Notes under the pieces: model-generated
The model's database searches: none
Seen by the model: only the letters and a program-made list of their open reading frames with translations
Told to the model about the DNA's origin: nothing
DNA from: Gibbula magus
Lineage: Eukaryota; Mollusca; Gastropoda; Trochida; Trochidae
NCBI GenBank assembly: GCA_936450465.1
Contig: OW388289.1
Location: forward strand, 79,658,593-79,722,592
Direction of reading: 5' to 3'
Length of the DNA stretch: 64,000 bases
Translations under genes and position numbers: made by a program
Shown here: in pieces, positions 1 through 11,099 of the stretch
How the letters are laid out: each line of letters starts with the position of its first letter
How positions within the stretch are numbered: the first letter of the stretch is position 1

Positions 1-108
1 ACGCTCTTCAGAACTGTTGGGAACTTCTGTTTGACTAGCCCAGTATTGTATACTTCAAGCTGGTAGAACTTTCGTTCTGACATGGCTATGTTGCTTCCAA
101 ATGCAGAG
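1..108 (-). CDS. Gene A exon 5, partial at window edge
   Basis: Starts after acceptor ttccag and reads SAFGSNIAMSERKFY, then continues to the KSV just before the Cys-loop, where the window begins. In genes B-D this exon is 530-539 bp and includes the Cys-loop, M1 and M2. Confidence 0.85.
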
Positions 109-2516
109 CTGGAATAAAATGGGAAGTGTGTCACAGAAATATTAAGCAATGACGTTTATTTAAACTGTTACTATCTTATAACGTTCATTCTACTTACACA
201 AAATAGCATTTACACGAACCACATTAACGGAACATATTTTGAAAATTGTTCTATGTACCTAAACGTAAAATCAGGTCCATAGTAGCTGGTATGCTGACAA
301 AGATTATACAAGCTTAGCTCTCGAGGAAAGGTTAACGGTGCGTTAGGTTTATTATGGTTCCTTCGTGTTTGACACTGGAGACAACCATTTGATAAAAAAA
401 CCCAACTAATTTTGGATAATATATACAAACTCGTCATAAAGCACGACATCAGGAGTCCAGATGCTGCCGAAAGGGAAATAGAGCAGTTTTACTCCGTTGT
501 AATCATCAGGGTTCCATCTCAGACGACAGTCGTTCCACACCTACATGGATTAATTGATTACATATTTCCTGTATACCTGTTTTCTTTCATCAATAATGCT
601 TTTCTTATAAATGTATTATCGGTGACTAAATATAATGAGATTGTGATAGTTTATTAACACATTTGAACGAGTTCTGTAAAACTTGTTTTACACTTCCGAT
701 TACCGATTCACTTACCGATTCCATCATTTTGTAATTGCCAGAAAGCCACCTGCTTCTCTGGCGACGGCCTGCTATAATGACGTTACACTTACATATTTTA
801 TGACATCACAAACTTCGCAATACGAAACACTGCTTAAATAGTCCTTGCTCGGCAAACGTTATATTTGCATATGTAGACACATGGGAAATATAACATGTTT
901 CAACGCATGGGTGATATAGATATTAGACAATTATGTGCTATATTAGTTAAAGAAAATGCATCTCAAATGCGGAATGCATCGTAAATAAGAAATATATACG
1001 TACAAATCTGATCCATACGTTTGTTGTAAGGATCTGTTTGGGTTCATCCTGGGAAAGACAGAAATAGTAATAGATATAGTGTCCTTCTCTGATCTGTTAC
1101 AGACTGCTAATATAATTAACGCTAAACTACGTTGATATGAACTTTATAATAATCTAGTGAAGAACGGATGAACCTTCGCTGAGTCTGTTGCTTGAATGAA
1201 GTCGGCTGGTTTGAAAAGTATAACAGAATGTTTGTAGTACTACGATATCCACCGCACCACCTTCTGTTTCATACACAGTCTTCAAGTTTACTTCAAACCA
1301 TATACTGAATTCAAATATCTGTACCATTTTGCACATTGCTTCATTTTACATTTTCTTGAATCCTTTGGTTATCGCAGAAGTGATACGTTAACACCTTATG
1401 ACATTAACTTCCACGAATATATAAGAGAAAAGTGTACTTAAGTCTTCTCAAACTGACCAGATACGCGACTTGTCTGAGCCAAAGCTCAATCCTCACGTCA
1501 ACCGGAAGTCCAGACTCGGGACAGTCAGGCAGCATGTCCTTCCAGTAGCTGTGAGTCAGATTCTGCATCAACTCGCATTTAGGGTCGGAACCTGTGTGTA
1601 ATAAAACGTAGTCAGACATTAAAGTATTGGAATATAATTGTCCACCTTGAGAAAAGCAACATTAGCATATGCGTGGCTGTAGGCCTAGACTTACACCACA
1701 TTTCAGTTCATACAATCATAACAGAAAGAGCAAATTCATATAGAGCCTTGTATTATCAACTAATTGATTTATTTCGCAATCTTTTGAAATACTCTTCTTT
1801 GCCTTTATCGTTATACATTTGACATAATACGTCAATGTATCTCACGTTTGGGATTGGGAATTAATCAAAATCAGAGAATAACGGAATGATAGCATAATTA
1901 TACACATGTACATATTATTGATACACAGAGAATCTCACACAATAGTCTTCCGATATTCAAAATATCAACAAATATAAGAATATCCAAGGCATAATGAGAA
2001 TGTTTTTCTTCTAAAGACATGTGTTTATACATTTTATATCAGAGGATACGAGAGTAAACTTTTTGTATGTCATCCAGAGTCATTCGTCAGTAGTTTCCAA
2101 GAAAAATGTACATACCGGGTATCTGAACACAGCACTGCTATATAAGACTTCAAGTGCAGATAGCATTTTGATGACATGGCATTGTGCGTCATGTACTTGA
2201 TGTTGTCATAGTGATGTCGTGAAGTTAATGATGCTAGGCCAGTGTGCAAAATCTACTGCCAAAACTACAGTGTATATATATCCTTGGAATTGTCGCCTGA
2301 TCTCACACAAACGATATCTCATGTGGAACACATTCTGTATGATAAATCATGAATTGCGTTACTATAAAAGAAAACAGTAGACACCTAATTTATTATTAGA
2401 ATTCACTGGATCATTCGAAATGCAAATAATTATAATAAGCATTCATACTCACAGACTTGACAAAGTGACAGGTTACATGAAACAAGCAAGCTAATTCCCA
2501 AGAAGAGACACTTCAT
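1..2516 (-). CDS. Gene A: nicotinic receptor-like Cys-loop subunit, 3' part outside window
   Basis: Left-most of four tandem paralogues of a pentameric ligand-gated ion channel subunit, a plasma-membrane protein. Visible exons on the minus strand are 2453-2516, 1458-1591, 1004-1048, 431-540 and 1-108, the last cut by the window edge before the Cys-loop. Phases match at each junction (1, 0, 0, 2). The product starts with a hydrophobic signal peptide (MKCLFLGISLL), followed by the N-terminal helix, the short DEPKQILTTNVW segment and the loop A region (WTPDVVLYD). The 45-bp and 110-bp exon lengths are those of classical nicotinic receptor genes. No Thr-rich exon was found between exons 1 and 2, unlike genes B and D. 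Exon 4 starts V-W where the other copies have E-W or D-W. No frameshift or stop is seen. Ligand is unknown. Assignment to the family is firm; activity is inferred. Confidence 0.85.
431..540 (-). CDS. Gene A exon 4 (110 bp, loop A)
   Basis: Encodes VWNDCRLRWNPDDY followed by WTPDVVLYD and ends in phase 2 at GA|GTTTGT. The 110-bp length is the canonical exon 4 length. The acceptor reads catgtag, whereas the other copies have aaacag. The first codon has changed from GAG (Glu) to GTG (Val). Confidence 0.85.
1004..1048 (-). CDS. Gene A exon 3 (45 bp)
   Basis: Encodes DEPKQILTTNVWIRF between acceptor cccag and donor GTACGT. A 45-bp third exon of this sequence type is diagnostic of nicotinic receptor genes. 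Confidence 0.85.
1458..1591 (-). CDS. Gene A exon 2, N-terminal helix and first strand
   Basis: The 134-bp exon has acceptor cacacag and donor GTCAGT. It encodes (C)SDPKCELMQNLTHSYWKD and continues through DCPESGLPVDV to LWLRQVAYL. It carries an N-glycosylation sequon (NLT) and two cysteines in addition to the Cys-loop pair. It enters in phase 1 and ends in phase 0. Confidence 0.85.
2453..2516 (-). CDS. Gene A exon 1, signal peptide
   Basis: Starts at ATG (2516-2514) and encodes MKCLFLGISLLVSCNLSLCQ-V plus one base. The donor is T|GTGAGT. The same 64-bp exon occurs at 39641-39704 and 47591-47654. It is too short for ORF finders and was found by comparison among the copies. Confidence 0.8.
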
Positions 2517-2930
2517 ATTCGCCAAAATATGTCTAATTTTAAAACTGTATATAAGAGCTTTGTGTCGTTAACCAAGGGAAACAGGAATATGGTACAAGAA
2601 ACAGAGAATAACTATCAAGTAGTTATATAATAGGCCAGTTACAAGGAAGTATTTTCCGTGTCTGTGTGTTATCGAGCAGCCTGACTGAACCTCAAGTGTT
2701 TGCAGCTAAAGCAAATATTGCTTCCTCAAACAATACTAGGCACCAAACAATAGAAAACACTATCAACTCTCTTCAAAACTTACTTAGATTAAACAAATTG
2801 AAAGATTAAACATTGTACTGATCTGATCTTGCACAATACTCGATGTAAGTGAATTGGTCGAGATTCAATTTCTCCTTATTGCGATAGAGTCCAGTTTACA
2901 CGTATGAGGGACATTCAGAGAAAATATCCC
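2517..2930. other. Upstream flank of gene A
   Basis: This is AT-rich DNA between the gene A start codon and the MITE, where the promoter and 5' leader should lie. No convincing TATA box or ORF was found. Confidence 0.4.
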
Positions 2931-3233
2931 TTAAAGGTGCATCCATTGTGTTTCATAAAGTTATACATGCCAACAATATGTACTGATATCAGTTAAAATA
3001 ATTTAACTAATAATAAAAGTAATAATTACAGTTATAATTCCAATTAAAATCTAGCAACATCATTATATTTGTGCAGAAATTGGTCCATGTACATGAACAG
3101 TAGTTTACTGATCATGAGCCGACTAAGATCAAAATGGCAATTATCGGCTCTAGTCAGTACTTCTCGATAAAATAACACAATTTATAACGTTTAGCATATG
3201 TGACCCCAAACAACACAATGGATGTACCTTTAA
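2931..3233. mobile_element. TTAA-flanked MITE, copy 1
   Basis: Terminal inverted repeats start AGGTGCATCCATTGTGTT at 2935 and end with the complement at 3229. Both sides are flanked by TTAA (2931-2934 and 3230-3233), the target site of piggyBac-type transposases. The interior (about 295 bp) has no ORF. A longer relative lies at 48176-48673 in the same position relative to gene C. Family assignment rests on the TTAA only. Confidence 0.75.
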
Positions 3234-3237
3234 GACA

Positions 3238-4495
3238 ATGATTTGAGTATGTATTATTATAAAAAAAAAAGAAACGGAGGAGTCAATGATGTTTACCTCC
3301 ACAGAAAATGAGAAATGAGAGAGTCACGTTTGAAACACGGGTTACTAGATATTCTTTTTTTCAAACATCATGTTTTCCGCTGGAATTTTATCCTTATTCG
3401 AATTCGTATTCTGTCATATATATTAATATGATCGTATACACAGGAAACATGGTAGGGTCGTCCCAAGAAATTTAAGTGCTCATGCCATCTATGAACGTAG
3501 GTTAGATATGTTTGTCTGACTGTAAAACAATTACAGAAGGTAATTGTCAAATATTGTCCTTGTTGAGTCAAATTGCGAGACATTAGCTATGCTTAACCGG
3601 GCATCAATGTTTTTATATGAAATATACTTTGATCGTGGTTTTAAGGGGGAACTGCACATCAGTAACTATAGCAATTGATGTTCTTAACAAAGATTCCTGG
3701 ATCAAAGTTCATCAAGTGTAAATACAGGAAATATATTAACACGTGCACATTGTAACATTCTGTCAATGTTATGAAAAGGAATTCAAACTATAACACCATC
3801 TCTGTCCTCATCATTGTTTTAAAAAATCCAAACATGATCCATAGGGCCTAAATAAACATCAACCTCATTATTAATATGTGTCCAAATATTAGTATAGGGA
3901 GAATCAGTAAATCGGTCAATGGTTTCGAACAAGGTGATTCTGGGCTTGTCGGATATCATCGGATTGATTCATAGTATCTGTCTATCACAAACAAACAGGA
4001 AACTACTTGGATAATCCACTGGTCAAAACAGCCATTCTCGTCAGCTTCTATAATACATCCAATGTGGTGAAGGGGAGGTAACGCTCACTTGTTGACATCT
4101 TGTGAGTTTGTTCAAATGAAGAGTCGTAGATGAACGACCATGAACCGCTTCGGGAACAGTAAGGTAATGTTGTTGATGACGACGGTATGTCTGTGATGAA
4201 AATCCTAAAGGAAACTATTTACGGTTGGTTCAAAAGGAAAAGCATATGAATACATGCACAAATATACACATGTTAGTATATATACACATGGATCAATCTG
4301 TAAACGTTTTTGTTCTCTCATTGCCAGAGACTTCATGACCTAGCTTGACTTGAGCCTGTTAAGCTAAAAGGAAAGTTTCTTCTTCGCTTTACTGCTAATA
4401 GAATCGGCATTGTTCCGTGTCTTAAATATCAATGACAAATGATTCAAAATCTTTAATACTTACTCCCTCTATTTTAATTTCCCATGTAAATGCAT
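3238..4495. other. Intergenic, no feature recognised
   Basis: This is AT-rich non-coding DNA between the MITE and the tandem-repeat element. The one ORF here (3368-3583, minus) is low-complexity and has no recognisable domain. Confidence 0.4.
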
Positions 4496-4596
4496 AAAAA
4501 ATAGAGCCATGGGCTCTGTAGCTCATCAGGATTTCATTGATTTATTATCTAAGGTTGAATATCTAAGTTATCTCAAGTAATACATTGTTAACAAGC

Positions 4597-6460
4597 AAAA
4601 AATAGGTTTTTAGATCATGACCCCTGTGACCCGTATTTGGAGTCACAGGGTCACCAATCCTACAATTAAGAATCACCTTTGACCAAAGAGTCTCTACACA
4701 ACATTTCACCCTTCTAGAGCTTTACATACTTGAGATAAAGATGAAAATAGGTTTTTGGGTCATGACCCGTGACTTAGATTGGGGTCACAGGGTCACAAAA
4801 TCTACAATTTAGAATCCCCATTGGCCAGGGAGTCTGCACACAACTTTTCAGCTCTCTAGACCTTTTTGAGGTAGAGAATAAGATGAAAATAAGTTTATAA
4901 CGATGTGACCCCTGTGACCCCATTTGGGGTCACGGGGTCACGAGATCTACAATTTAGAAACCCCATTGGCCAAGGAGTCTTCACACAACTGTTCAGCTCT
5001 CTAGACCTTTTGGAACTGGAGAAGAAGATGAAAATAGGTTATTAAGGATGTGACCTCTGTGACCCCATTTGGGGTCACGGGGTCACGAAATCTACAATTT
5101 AGAATCCCCATGGGCTAAGGAGTCTTCACGCAACTGTTCAGCTCTCTAGACCTTTTTGAGGTGGAGAAGAAGATGAAAATAGGTTCATAACGATGTGACC
5201 CCTGTGACCCCATTTGGGGTCACGAAATCTACAATTTAGAATCCCCATTGGCCAAGGAGTCTTCACACAACTGTTCAGCTCTCTAGACCTTTTGGAACTG
5301 GAGAAGAAGATGAAAATAGATTTTTAAGGATGTGACCCCTGTGACCCCATTCGGGGTCACGGGGTCACGAAATCTACAATTAGAATCCCCATGGGCCAAG
5401 GAGTCTGCACACAACTGTTCAGCTTTCTAGACCTTTTGGAACTGGAGAAGAAGATGAAAATAGGTTTTTAAGGATGTGACCCCTGTGACCCCATTTGGGG
5501 TCACGGGGTCACGAAATCTACAATTTAGAATCCCCATGGGCTAAGGAGTCTTCACGCAACTTTTCAGCTCTCTAGACCTTTTTGAGGTGGAGAAGAAGAT
5601 GAAAATAGGTTTATAACGATGTGACCCCTGTGACCCCATTTGGGGTCACGAAATCTACAATTTAGAATCCCCATTGGCCAAGGAGTCTTCACACAACTGT
5701 TCAGCTCTCTAGACCTTTTGGAACTGGAGAAGAAGATGAAAATAGATTTTTAAGGATGTGACCCCTGTGACCCCATTCGGGGTCACGGGGTCACGAAATC
5801 TACAATTTAGAATCCCCATGGGCTAAGGAGTCTTCACGCAACTTTTCAGCTCTCTAGACCTTTTTGAGGTGGAGAAGATGAAAATAGGTTTATAACGATG
5901 TGACCCCTGTGACCCCATTTGGGGTCACGAAATCTACAATTTAGAATCCCCATTGGCCAAGGCGTCTTCACACAACTGTTCAGCTCTCTAGACCTTTTGG
6001 AACTGGAGAAGAAGATGAAAATAGATTTTTAAGGATGTGACCCCTATGACCCCATTCGGGGTCACGGGGTCACGAAATCTACAATTTAGAATCCCCATGG
6101 GCCAAGGAGTCTGCACACAATTTTTCAGCTTTCTAGACCTTTTGGAACTGGAGAAGAAGATGAAAATAGGTTTTTAAGGATGTGACCCCTGTGACCCCAT
6201 TTTGGGTCACGGGGTCACGAGATCTTCAATTTAGAATCCCCATGGGCCAAGGAGTCTGCACACAACTTTTCAGCTCTCTAGACCTTTTGGAACTGGAGAA
6301 GAAGATGAAAATAGGTGTTTAAGGATGTGACCCATGTGACCCCATTTGGGGTCATGGGGTCACGAAATCTACAATTTAGGATCCCCATTGGCCAAGGAGT
6401 CTGCACATAAAATTTCAGCTCTGTGGGGTCATTGGTTCTGGAGAAGAAATCGAAAAAGCG
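4597..6460. repeat. Tandem array, ~143-bp unit, ~13 copies
   Basis: The landmark gatgaaaatagg recurs near 4740, 4883, 5028, 5172, 5309, 5453, 5599, 5737, 5877, 6019, 6157 and 6303. Each unit contains the inverted pair GTGACCCC...GGGGTCAC around an ATTT or ATTC centre. Between about 5160 and 6020, two unit types alternate (one with gaggtgg, one with aactgg), giving a nearly identical dimer of about 283 bp and pointing to recent amplification by dimers. Confidence 0.9.
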
Positions 6461-6473
6461 AAAAGTTTACGGA

Positions 6474-6528
6474 TGGCTGATGGACGGATTGACGGATGGA
6501 CGGATGGACGGACGGATGGACGGACGCC
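6474..6528. repeat. GGAC/GGAT microsatellite
   Basis: Imperfect repeats of GGACGGATGGAC form the 3' part of element E1. Confidence 0.85.
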
Positions 6529-6536
6529 GGACACCA

Positions 6537-7300
6537 TGCCATGCCATGTAATTATGTTACTTCCATGTGCAAATATATTCCCGGTGTATACACGTATATC
6601 TTTACGAGTGTATATTTGTGCATGTCCTTATCATCGTATACAGTTGTATGTCTTAACAGCAAATAAAAAAGTCTGTATTCGATATTATTATCATATGACC
6701 AAAAAGGTAATATATTCTATATACCAAGCCAATCAATTATTCTAATCGCGGACACAATATTATGTAACCACTTACATAGTTTTTTTTATCCCCACTATTG
6801 CATTCACTTAAATGTACAACATATCGGGAAAAGTAATCGAATTCTAATGTAATGGAAGTTTAAATTATATATTCTATATGTAGTTGAATGCCCTTGTAAC
6901 TTATCGGACTTTATTGTTGAACTAATGAATGGATGTTCACATCGAGGAAACAATATGTCAGTTAAATTTTAAATAGAGCATATAGCAGGTGAAGAGAAAG
7001 TATTATACATGTAAATGCACAATGGCATAAATGAAATTACGACATACATGTATAAGTGAATGCATAGTTCCTTATCAGCTTATTCCTTCAGTGCTCATTC
7101 GTTAATTAGCGCGTCAGCAATGCGTGACTGGAGGCAGACAAGGAGCGTTATAATGAGGAAGCATGGTAGAGTAGGAAACTTCAACATCGAATATCTGCTT
7201 TTCTAATTAAGTTATAAAGTTGATTTTTAAAATGTGTGTTAAAGTTAATAAGCAGTTTCAGAATATACAAAAAATAGTTTAGATATCTCGTAAAAAATAA
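6537..7300. other. Intergenic, no feature recognised
   Basis: This is AT-rich sequence without a plausible ORF, RNA gene or repeat that I can identify. Confidence 0.35.
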
Positions 7301-7306
7301 AAACTC

Positions 7307-7430
7307 GAAATTTCTAGAAATTTTCTAGAAACTTCCTAGAAACTTTCTAGATACGCACTAGAAACTTTCTAGATACGCACTAGAAACTTTCTAGATACGC
7401 AGTAGAAACTTTCTAGAAATTTCTAGAAAG
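7307..7430. promoter_or_regulatory. Cluster of heat-shock-element-like motifs on a 22-bp tandem repeat
   Basis: GAA and TTC triplets alternate at 7307, 7312, 7317, 7323, 7328, 7333, 7339, 7345, 7361, 7367, 7383, 7389, 7405, 7411, 7417, 7421 and 7427. The first three are in the exact 5-bp phase of a heat shock element (nGAAnnTTCn), and TTCTAGAA occurs repeatedly. Positions 7339-7404 are three copies of a 22-bp unit (GAAACTTTCTAGATACGCAC plus two bases). HSF binding is inference; it may be only a tandem repeat. Confidence 0.5.
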
Positions 7431-8103
7431 GGGGTACTTTGTTTCTTGCCTAACTGTATGTAGTCGTGCCCCGCCAGTATAAAGTAGCGCTAAATACTGC
7501 CTTAAATTGGAATGTTGGAAATGTGTTACAGTTGGTTCTGAAAAAAAGATTATGTTTATATAATGAATAATTATCTTTTCTAGTATTCTCGATCAGAATT
7601 GAATGAATGCCATTCTAGGACAGAAATGTCTCCAAATCTCAACTTAATTTCGTTATAAATAATCGGCAAAGTCCAACTTCCTGATATACTCAGGCCTGTC
7701 GCTACAATAACATCAGTTAATGAGGGGTTGAAACACTCCAAACCACATGTTTATGCAATAATTATTCAATTGTCATCTGCGGAATTACCCAATTGGATAT
7801 CTTGTTTGGATAAAGATTAGTATGATAAATCGACATTTAGGGTAATTGTCATATTGAATTCCCATTTTAAAGAATCACGAAAATGACCATAGGACATTTC
7901 AGTCACCCTTTTTATAAAGATTATCTAACAAGTGATACCCAAATAACTCTATACTGTGTATCTAAGGAAAACATCACGTTAAAAGCGTTTTGGAAGTTTA
8001 TCATCTGCCATGTTGAGTATGGATAACTAATACCTAATGCATCTGCCAACATTATCTCAGTACATTGGGAATCTGCCACATTCACCAGTAGCCATTATAT
8101 TAG
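7431..8103. other. Intergenic with a segment also found near 63.4-63.8 kb
   Basis: A stretch around 7750-7900 (aattgtcatctgcggaat and neighbours) recurs in the same order at about 63455-63810. No gene was identified. Confidence 0.4.
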
Positions 8104-8409
8104 TACGTTTTTGATTAAACGTAATTATTTATACTTACCTGTTGACTAGACCTACTTTGCCTTACCTCCTATAAGTAATGCTATTTCAACCGTAACACAG
8201 ACGAACTTGAAGAGTGGAGAAGGGGTGCGTAAAATCCCTTATCCAAGGGCCGGTAAGTCTAGGTGGTCTCGTGACGTCACTACCTGTTCAGGTCACTCTC
8301 CGAAAGTCCCAAAAGGCAAGACAGACCAAGTGGGGAGGATGGGAGGGCCTAGAGCGTAGGTCTAGTCAACAAGTAAGTATAAATAATTACGTTTAATCAA
8401 AAACGTACT
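8104..8409. repeat. Left terminal inverted-repeat module of the DIRS-like element
   Basis: 8104-8155 and 8358-8409 are near-perfect inverted copies (about 52 bp, one mismatch) around a 200-bp centre. A third copy of the core (CTGTTGACTAGACCTACTTT) lies at 8425-8446. The centre contains GTGACGTCAC. Confidence 0.8.
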
Positions 8410-8727
8410 ATTATTTAAATACCTATCTGTTGACTAGACCTACTTTGCCTAGAATCCCACCGCATGGAGGCGGGTCAGTAGATACATGGTAGTGACGAGA
8501 CCAGCGACTAGCCCTGAGTGTAAGCTAACCTACGAGTCCTCAACCCTGTGGTGAGGACAAGGCACAGCCCGGGAGATACTATCTCTACCGCTAAGCGGAT
8601 CGAAGAGACAACCCTGCCACTCAACTTCAGATCAACACACTGCCCCCCAACCCCAACAGGGAGGGGGGTGTTAAAGCGAAGTTAAAGAAAAACCAACAGA
8701 CACGAGAGCTAGCAATGTATACAATGT

Positions 8728-9300
8728 TTATTTACAATGAGCCTTAAAGCTCCTAAGGGGGTTGACCCCTTCTTGGTCTGGTTGGGGGGACCACCTTCGC
8801 CTGAGCGAAGATCTGTGGACCCAGCCTCGCTTATCTAGCTCCTTGGTGCTCCACGGCGAGTGAGGCAAGAACAGACGACGCCTGCCATCTCTCAGCCTGC
8901 GGGTACGCTGCGTGTACACCCTCAAAGCCCTCACCGGACACAGAGAGAGATCCACCTCTCCTGAGTCAGAAACCAGAGTCGGGATAGAGAACGTACGGCC
9001 AGCTTCATCAGCTGCCTGGTTCTTACAGACAAGGTCAGGCGCCAACCCAAGAGAGGCCGATCCCCCCTCCAAGACCTCAAAACGTAGAAGGTCCGCCTGC
9101 AACGCATGGATTTCCGAAATGGTCACCAGAAAAATTACCTTGATGGTGAGAGGGAGGAGGGGTACGCCAGAGAGCGGTTCATACGTATCGGAGCGAAGAT
9201 GGTTGAACACATTTGCTAAGTCCCACTCAGGGGGACGAAGCTTCGTTCTGCCGTCCACAGAGCGGAAGGTTTTAATGAAGGCCCATGAGGACCGACACAA
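8728..9300 (-). pseudogene. DIRS-type tyrosine recombinase, catalytic part, degenerate
   Basis: The 190-codon reading frame has typical DIRS recombinase features: PPEWDLANVFNHL, then SEIHAL, then DLSLCPVRALRVYTQRT and RRRLFLP. The stretch just before SEIHAL is shorter than usual and appears to lack the arginine-bearing segment of the R-H-R-Y catalytic set. The frame ends shortly after an A-H pair, before the expected second arginine and the tyrosine. The upstream half of the same enzyme is separated by a SINE. I therefore call it inactive. The 130-aa frame opposite (8912-9304) is a shadow. Confidence 0.75.
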
Positions 9301-9317
9301 CTAACCCTGGCGACCTC

Positions 9318-9622
9318 TTACCGAGGTGAGGTGAGTTAGGGTTTAACGCCGCTTACAAGAATATTTCACTTATATCGCGGCTGCTAGTATTACGGCAGGG
9401 AGAAAGCCCGCAACACCATATGGCTATGCATTGCGGTGAAACCTGCGAGCAACGGCTGGACTAGCGAACCATGGGTGATACTGCACTGAAGTTCAGTGTA
9501 GCCTGCACCCAAAACTTACTGCATTCTCTACTAGAGACAAAAATGCCGTGCCCCTGGCGGGATTCGAACCCCGGACCTCTTGATCCGAAACCGAACGCGC
9601 TAACCACTGCGCTATCCCGCCC
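9318..9622 (-). mobile_element. tRNA-derived SINE
   Basis: Minus-strand head 9622-9549 is tRNA-Arg(TCG)-like, with an A box (TAGCGCAGTGG, 9614-9604) and B box (GGTTCGAATC, 9570-9561). The T and acceptor stems no longer pair, so it is not a functional tRNA. The body runs to a tail containing GGCGTTAAACCC (9350-9339) and CTCACC-type simple sequence. An imperfect 8-bp duplication (CCTCTTAC at 9314, CCTCTTCC at 9623) flanks it. The tail resembles widespread gastropod SINEs (from memory). Confidence 0.75.
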
Positions 9623-9629
9623 CCTCTTC

Positions 9630-9900
9630 CTGAGAACGGAGAGGATAGCAGACATGTTGGTATTAAGCGATGACGCCTTAAGACGCCTGGTGTAGCGTAG
9701 GTATACTAATTACTCCGCCACCTGAGGAACTGAGGCCTCTGTCGGGATGAAATCTCTCCGAGCACAGAAGGAGGCCAAGACCTGCCACTGGAAAACATAG
9801 AGTTTCCTAGTGGTCTTCCTATGAGAGGTAGCTTTGGCATTGGCGACGGACCTCGAGATCCACTGCCCTTTAGCCCTCTTTTAACACAAGCCAAGCGTGA
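9630..9900 (-). pseudogene. DIRS-type recombinase, N-terminal SAM-like part, interrupted
   Basis: Minus-strand translation gives WQVLASFCARRDFIPTEAS, then a stop, then a frame containing LVYLRYTRRLKASSLNTN and MSAILSVLRK. This resembles the N-terminal core-binding domain of DIRS/phage-type recombinases (W..F..WC....P.....V..FL..L......ST...RSAIS.VL). It is followed directly by the SINE and then by the catalytic part at 9300, so the three pieces were once a single gene. Confidence 0.6.
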
Positions 9901-10219
9901 AGGCAGAAACCCTGAGGGTTCACGTGTAACCTTTCGCTTGGCCTGCTGAGGAGCAGATCTCTCCGCGGCTGAATCGGAAACAGGTTCCTGAAGCCTTGGC
10001 TACCTACATTGCCGAAAGGGAGAAAAAAAAAACCCACTTGACCCGAAGTAGTGCTGAACTCTTCAAAGACGAAGCGATGGACTTACGAATGACTGAAACA
10101 TACGCCCGGAAACCTGAAGACGATAGAGTGACACACTCGTTACACAGTTCCTTGCACTTCATACAAGGCAAGTCCTAGCAGACTTCCTACCTCTGCAATT
10201 ACAAAAACGCAGAGTACAT

Positions 10220-10800
10220 AGTGAAGCAAAAACGGCGGTAGTAGAGTAACTAGGTGAGTGATAGTCGAGACCTTGACGAGACCATCCAGTCACTAACAGG
10301 TGACTGACAAACTAGCCACTGACGCGTGTAAGCTAGGGGAGGAAAATGACACTCAATTCACTTAACAGGTGAGTGACAGACGAGCCACTGAAGCGAGTAA
10401 GCTAGACGATGTGAGTGACAGGTGAGAGACAGTCGAGTCACTTAGCAGGTGAGTGACAGACGAACCACTAAAGCGTGTAATCCAGACGAGGTGAGTGACA
10501 CTCAAGTTACTTAACAGGTGAGCGCCAGGCGAGCCACTGACGCGTGTAATCTAGACGAGGCGAGTGACAGTCTAGTCACCAAACAGGTGAGTGACAGCCG
10601 AGCCCCTAACGCGTGTAATCTAGACGAGGTGAGTGACCGGTGAGTGATACTCAAGTCACTCAACAGGTGAGTGACAGACAACAGATGAGTAACAGGCGAA
10701 TCACTAACGCGCGTAATCTAGACGACGTGAGTGACAGTCTAACGCATGTAGTCTAGACGAGGTGAGTGACAGGTGAGTGGCACTCACATCACTAAACAAA
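10220..10800. repeat. Degenerate tandem repeats (gtgagtgacag... family)
   Basis: Repeating units contain gtgagtgacag, gagtcact and gtgtaatctagacgagg, with a spacing of roughly 60-100 bp. They lie inside the DIRS-like element between the recombinase and the gag-like ORF. Confidence 0.8.
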
Positions 10801-11099
10801 AAAGTGATCTTGAGGAAGTTTGCATTAAACAAACGAAACGTAGAAACGTGTAGATAGCTGGTTTTAGATTAGGACACATCTATGTTATCCTAAACAGAAG
10901 AGTGACCGGCGATTCACTAACTCGCGTCATCCAGACGAGGTGAATGATAAACGAGTCACTGATACGAAACACCTAATCAAAGCAGTGTAAGAACACAGTT
11001 CCGACACTAAGACAACAACTCACAAACGTAGATAACGAGACGCTTAAGTGAGTTATACGCAAGGTTGAGACGAGACACTCAAGTCGAGTCGAAACTCAC

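Larger units (their letters stand above)
4496..6536. mobile_element. Pearl-like tandem-repeat element E1
   Basis: Three parts lie in order: a short 5' palindrome (AGAGCC-ATG-GGCTCT near 4502), about 13 tandem units of roughly 143 bp (4597-6460), and a GGAC/GGAT microsatellite (6474-6528). This layout (palindromic start, repeated core, ACGG-type microsatellite) is that of the bivalve 'pearl' elements, related to Helentron-type non-autonomous elements. No transposase is encoded. The usual 3' hairpin is not seen, so the 3' end may be truncated. The element type is inferred from architecture. Confidence 0.65.

Noticed and set aside
4597..6460. CRISPR-like array
   Set aside because: Units are contiguous with no unique spacers, in an animal genome; it is a tandem repeat.
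8912..9304. 130-aa plus-strand ORF
   Set aside because: It lies opposite the DIRS recombinase frame; codon pattern and homology support the minus strand.
9549..9620. Functional tRNA-Arg gene
   Set aside because: A and B boxes are present, but acceptor and T stems do not pair; SINE head instead.
9461..9695. ORFs on both strands containing RGRDSAVVSAFGFGSRGPG-type peptide
   Set aside because: Translation of the tRNA-like SINE head, a well-known source of false proteins.
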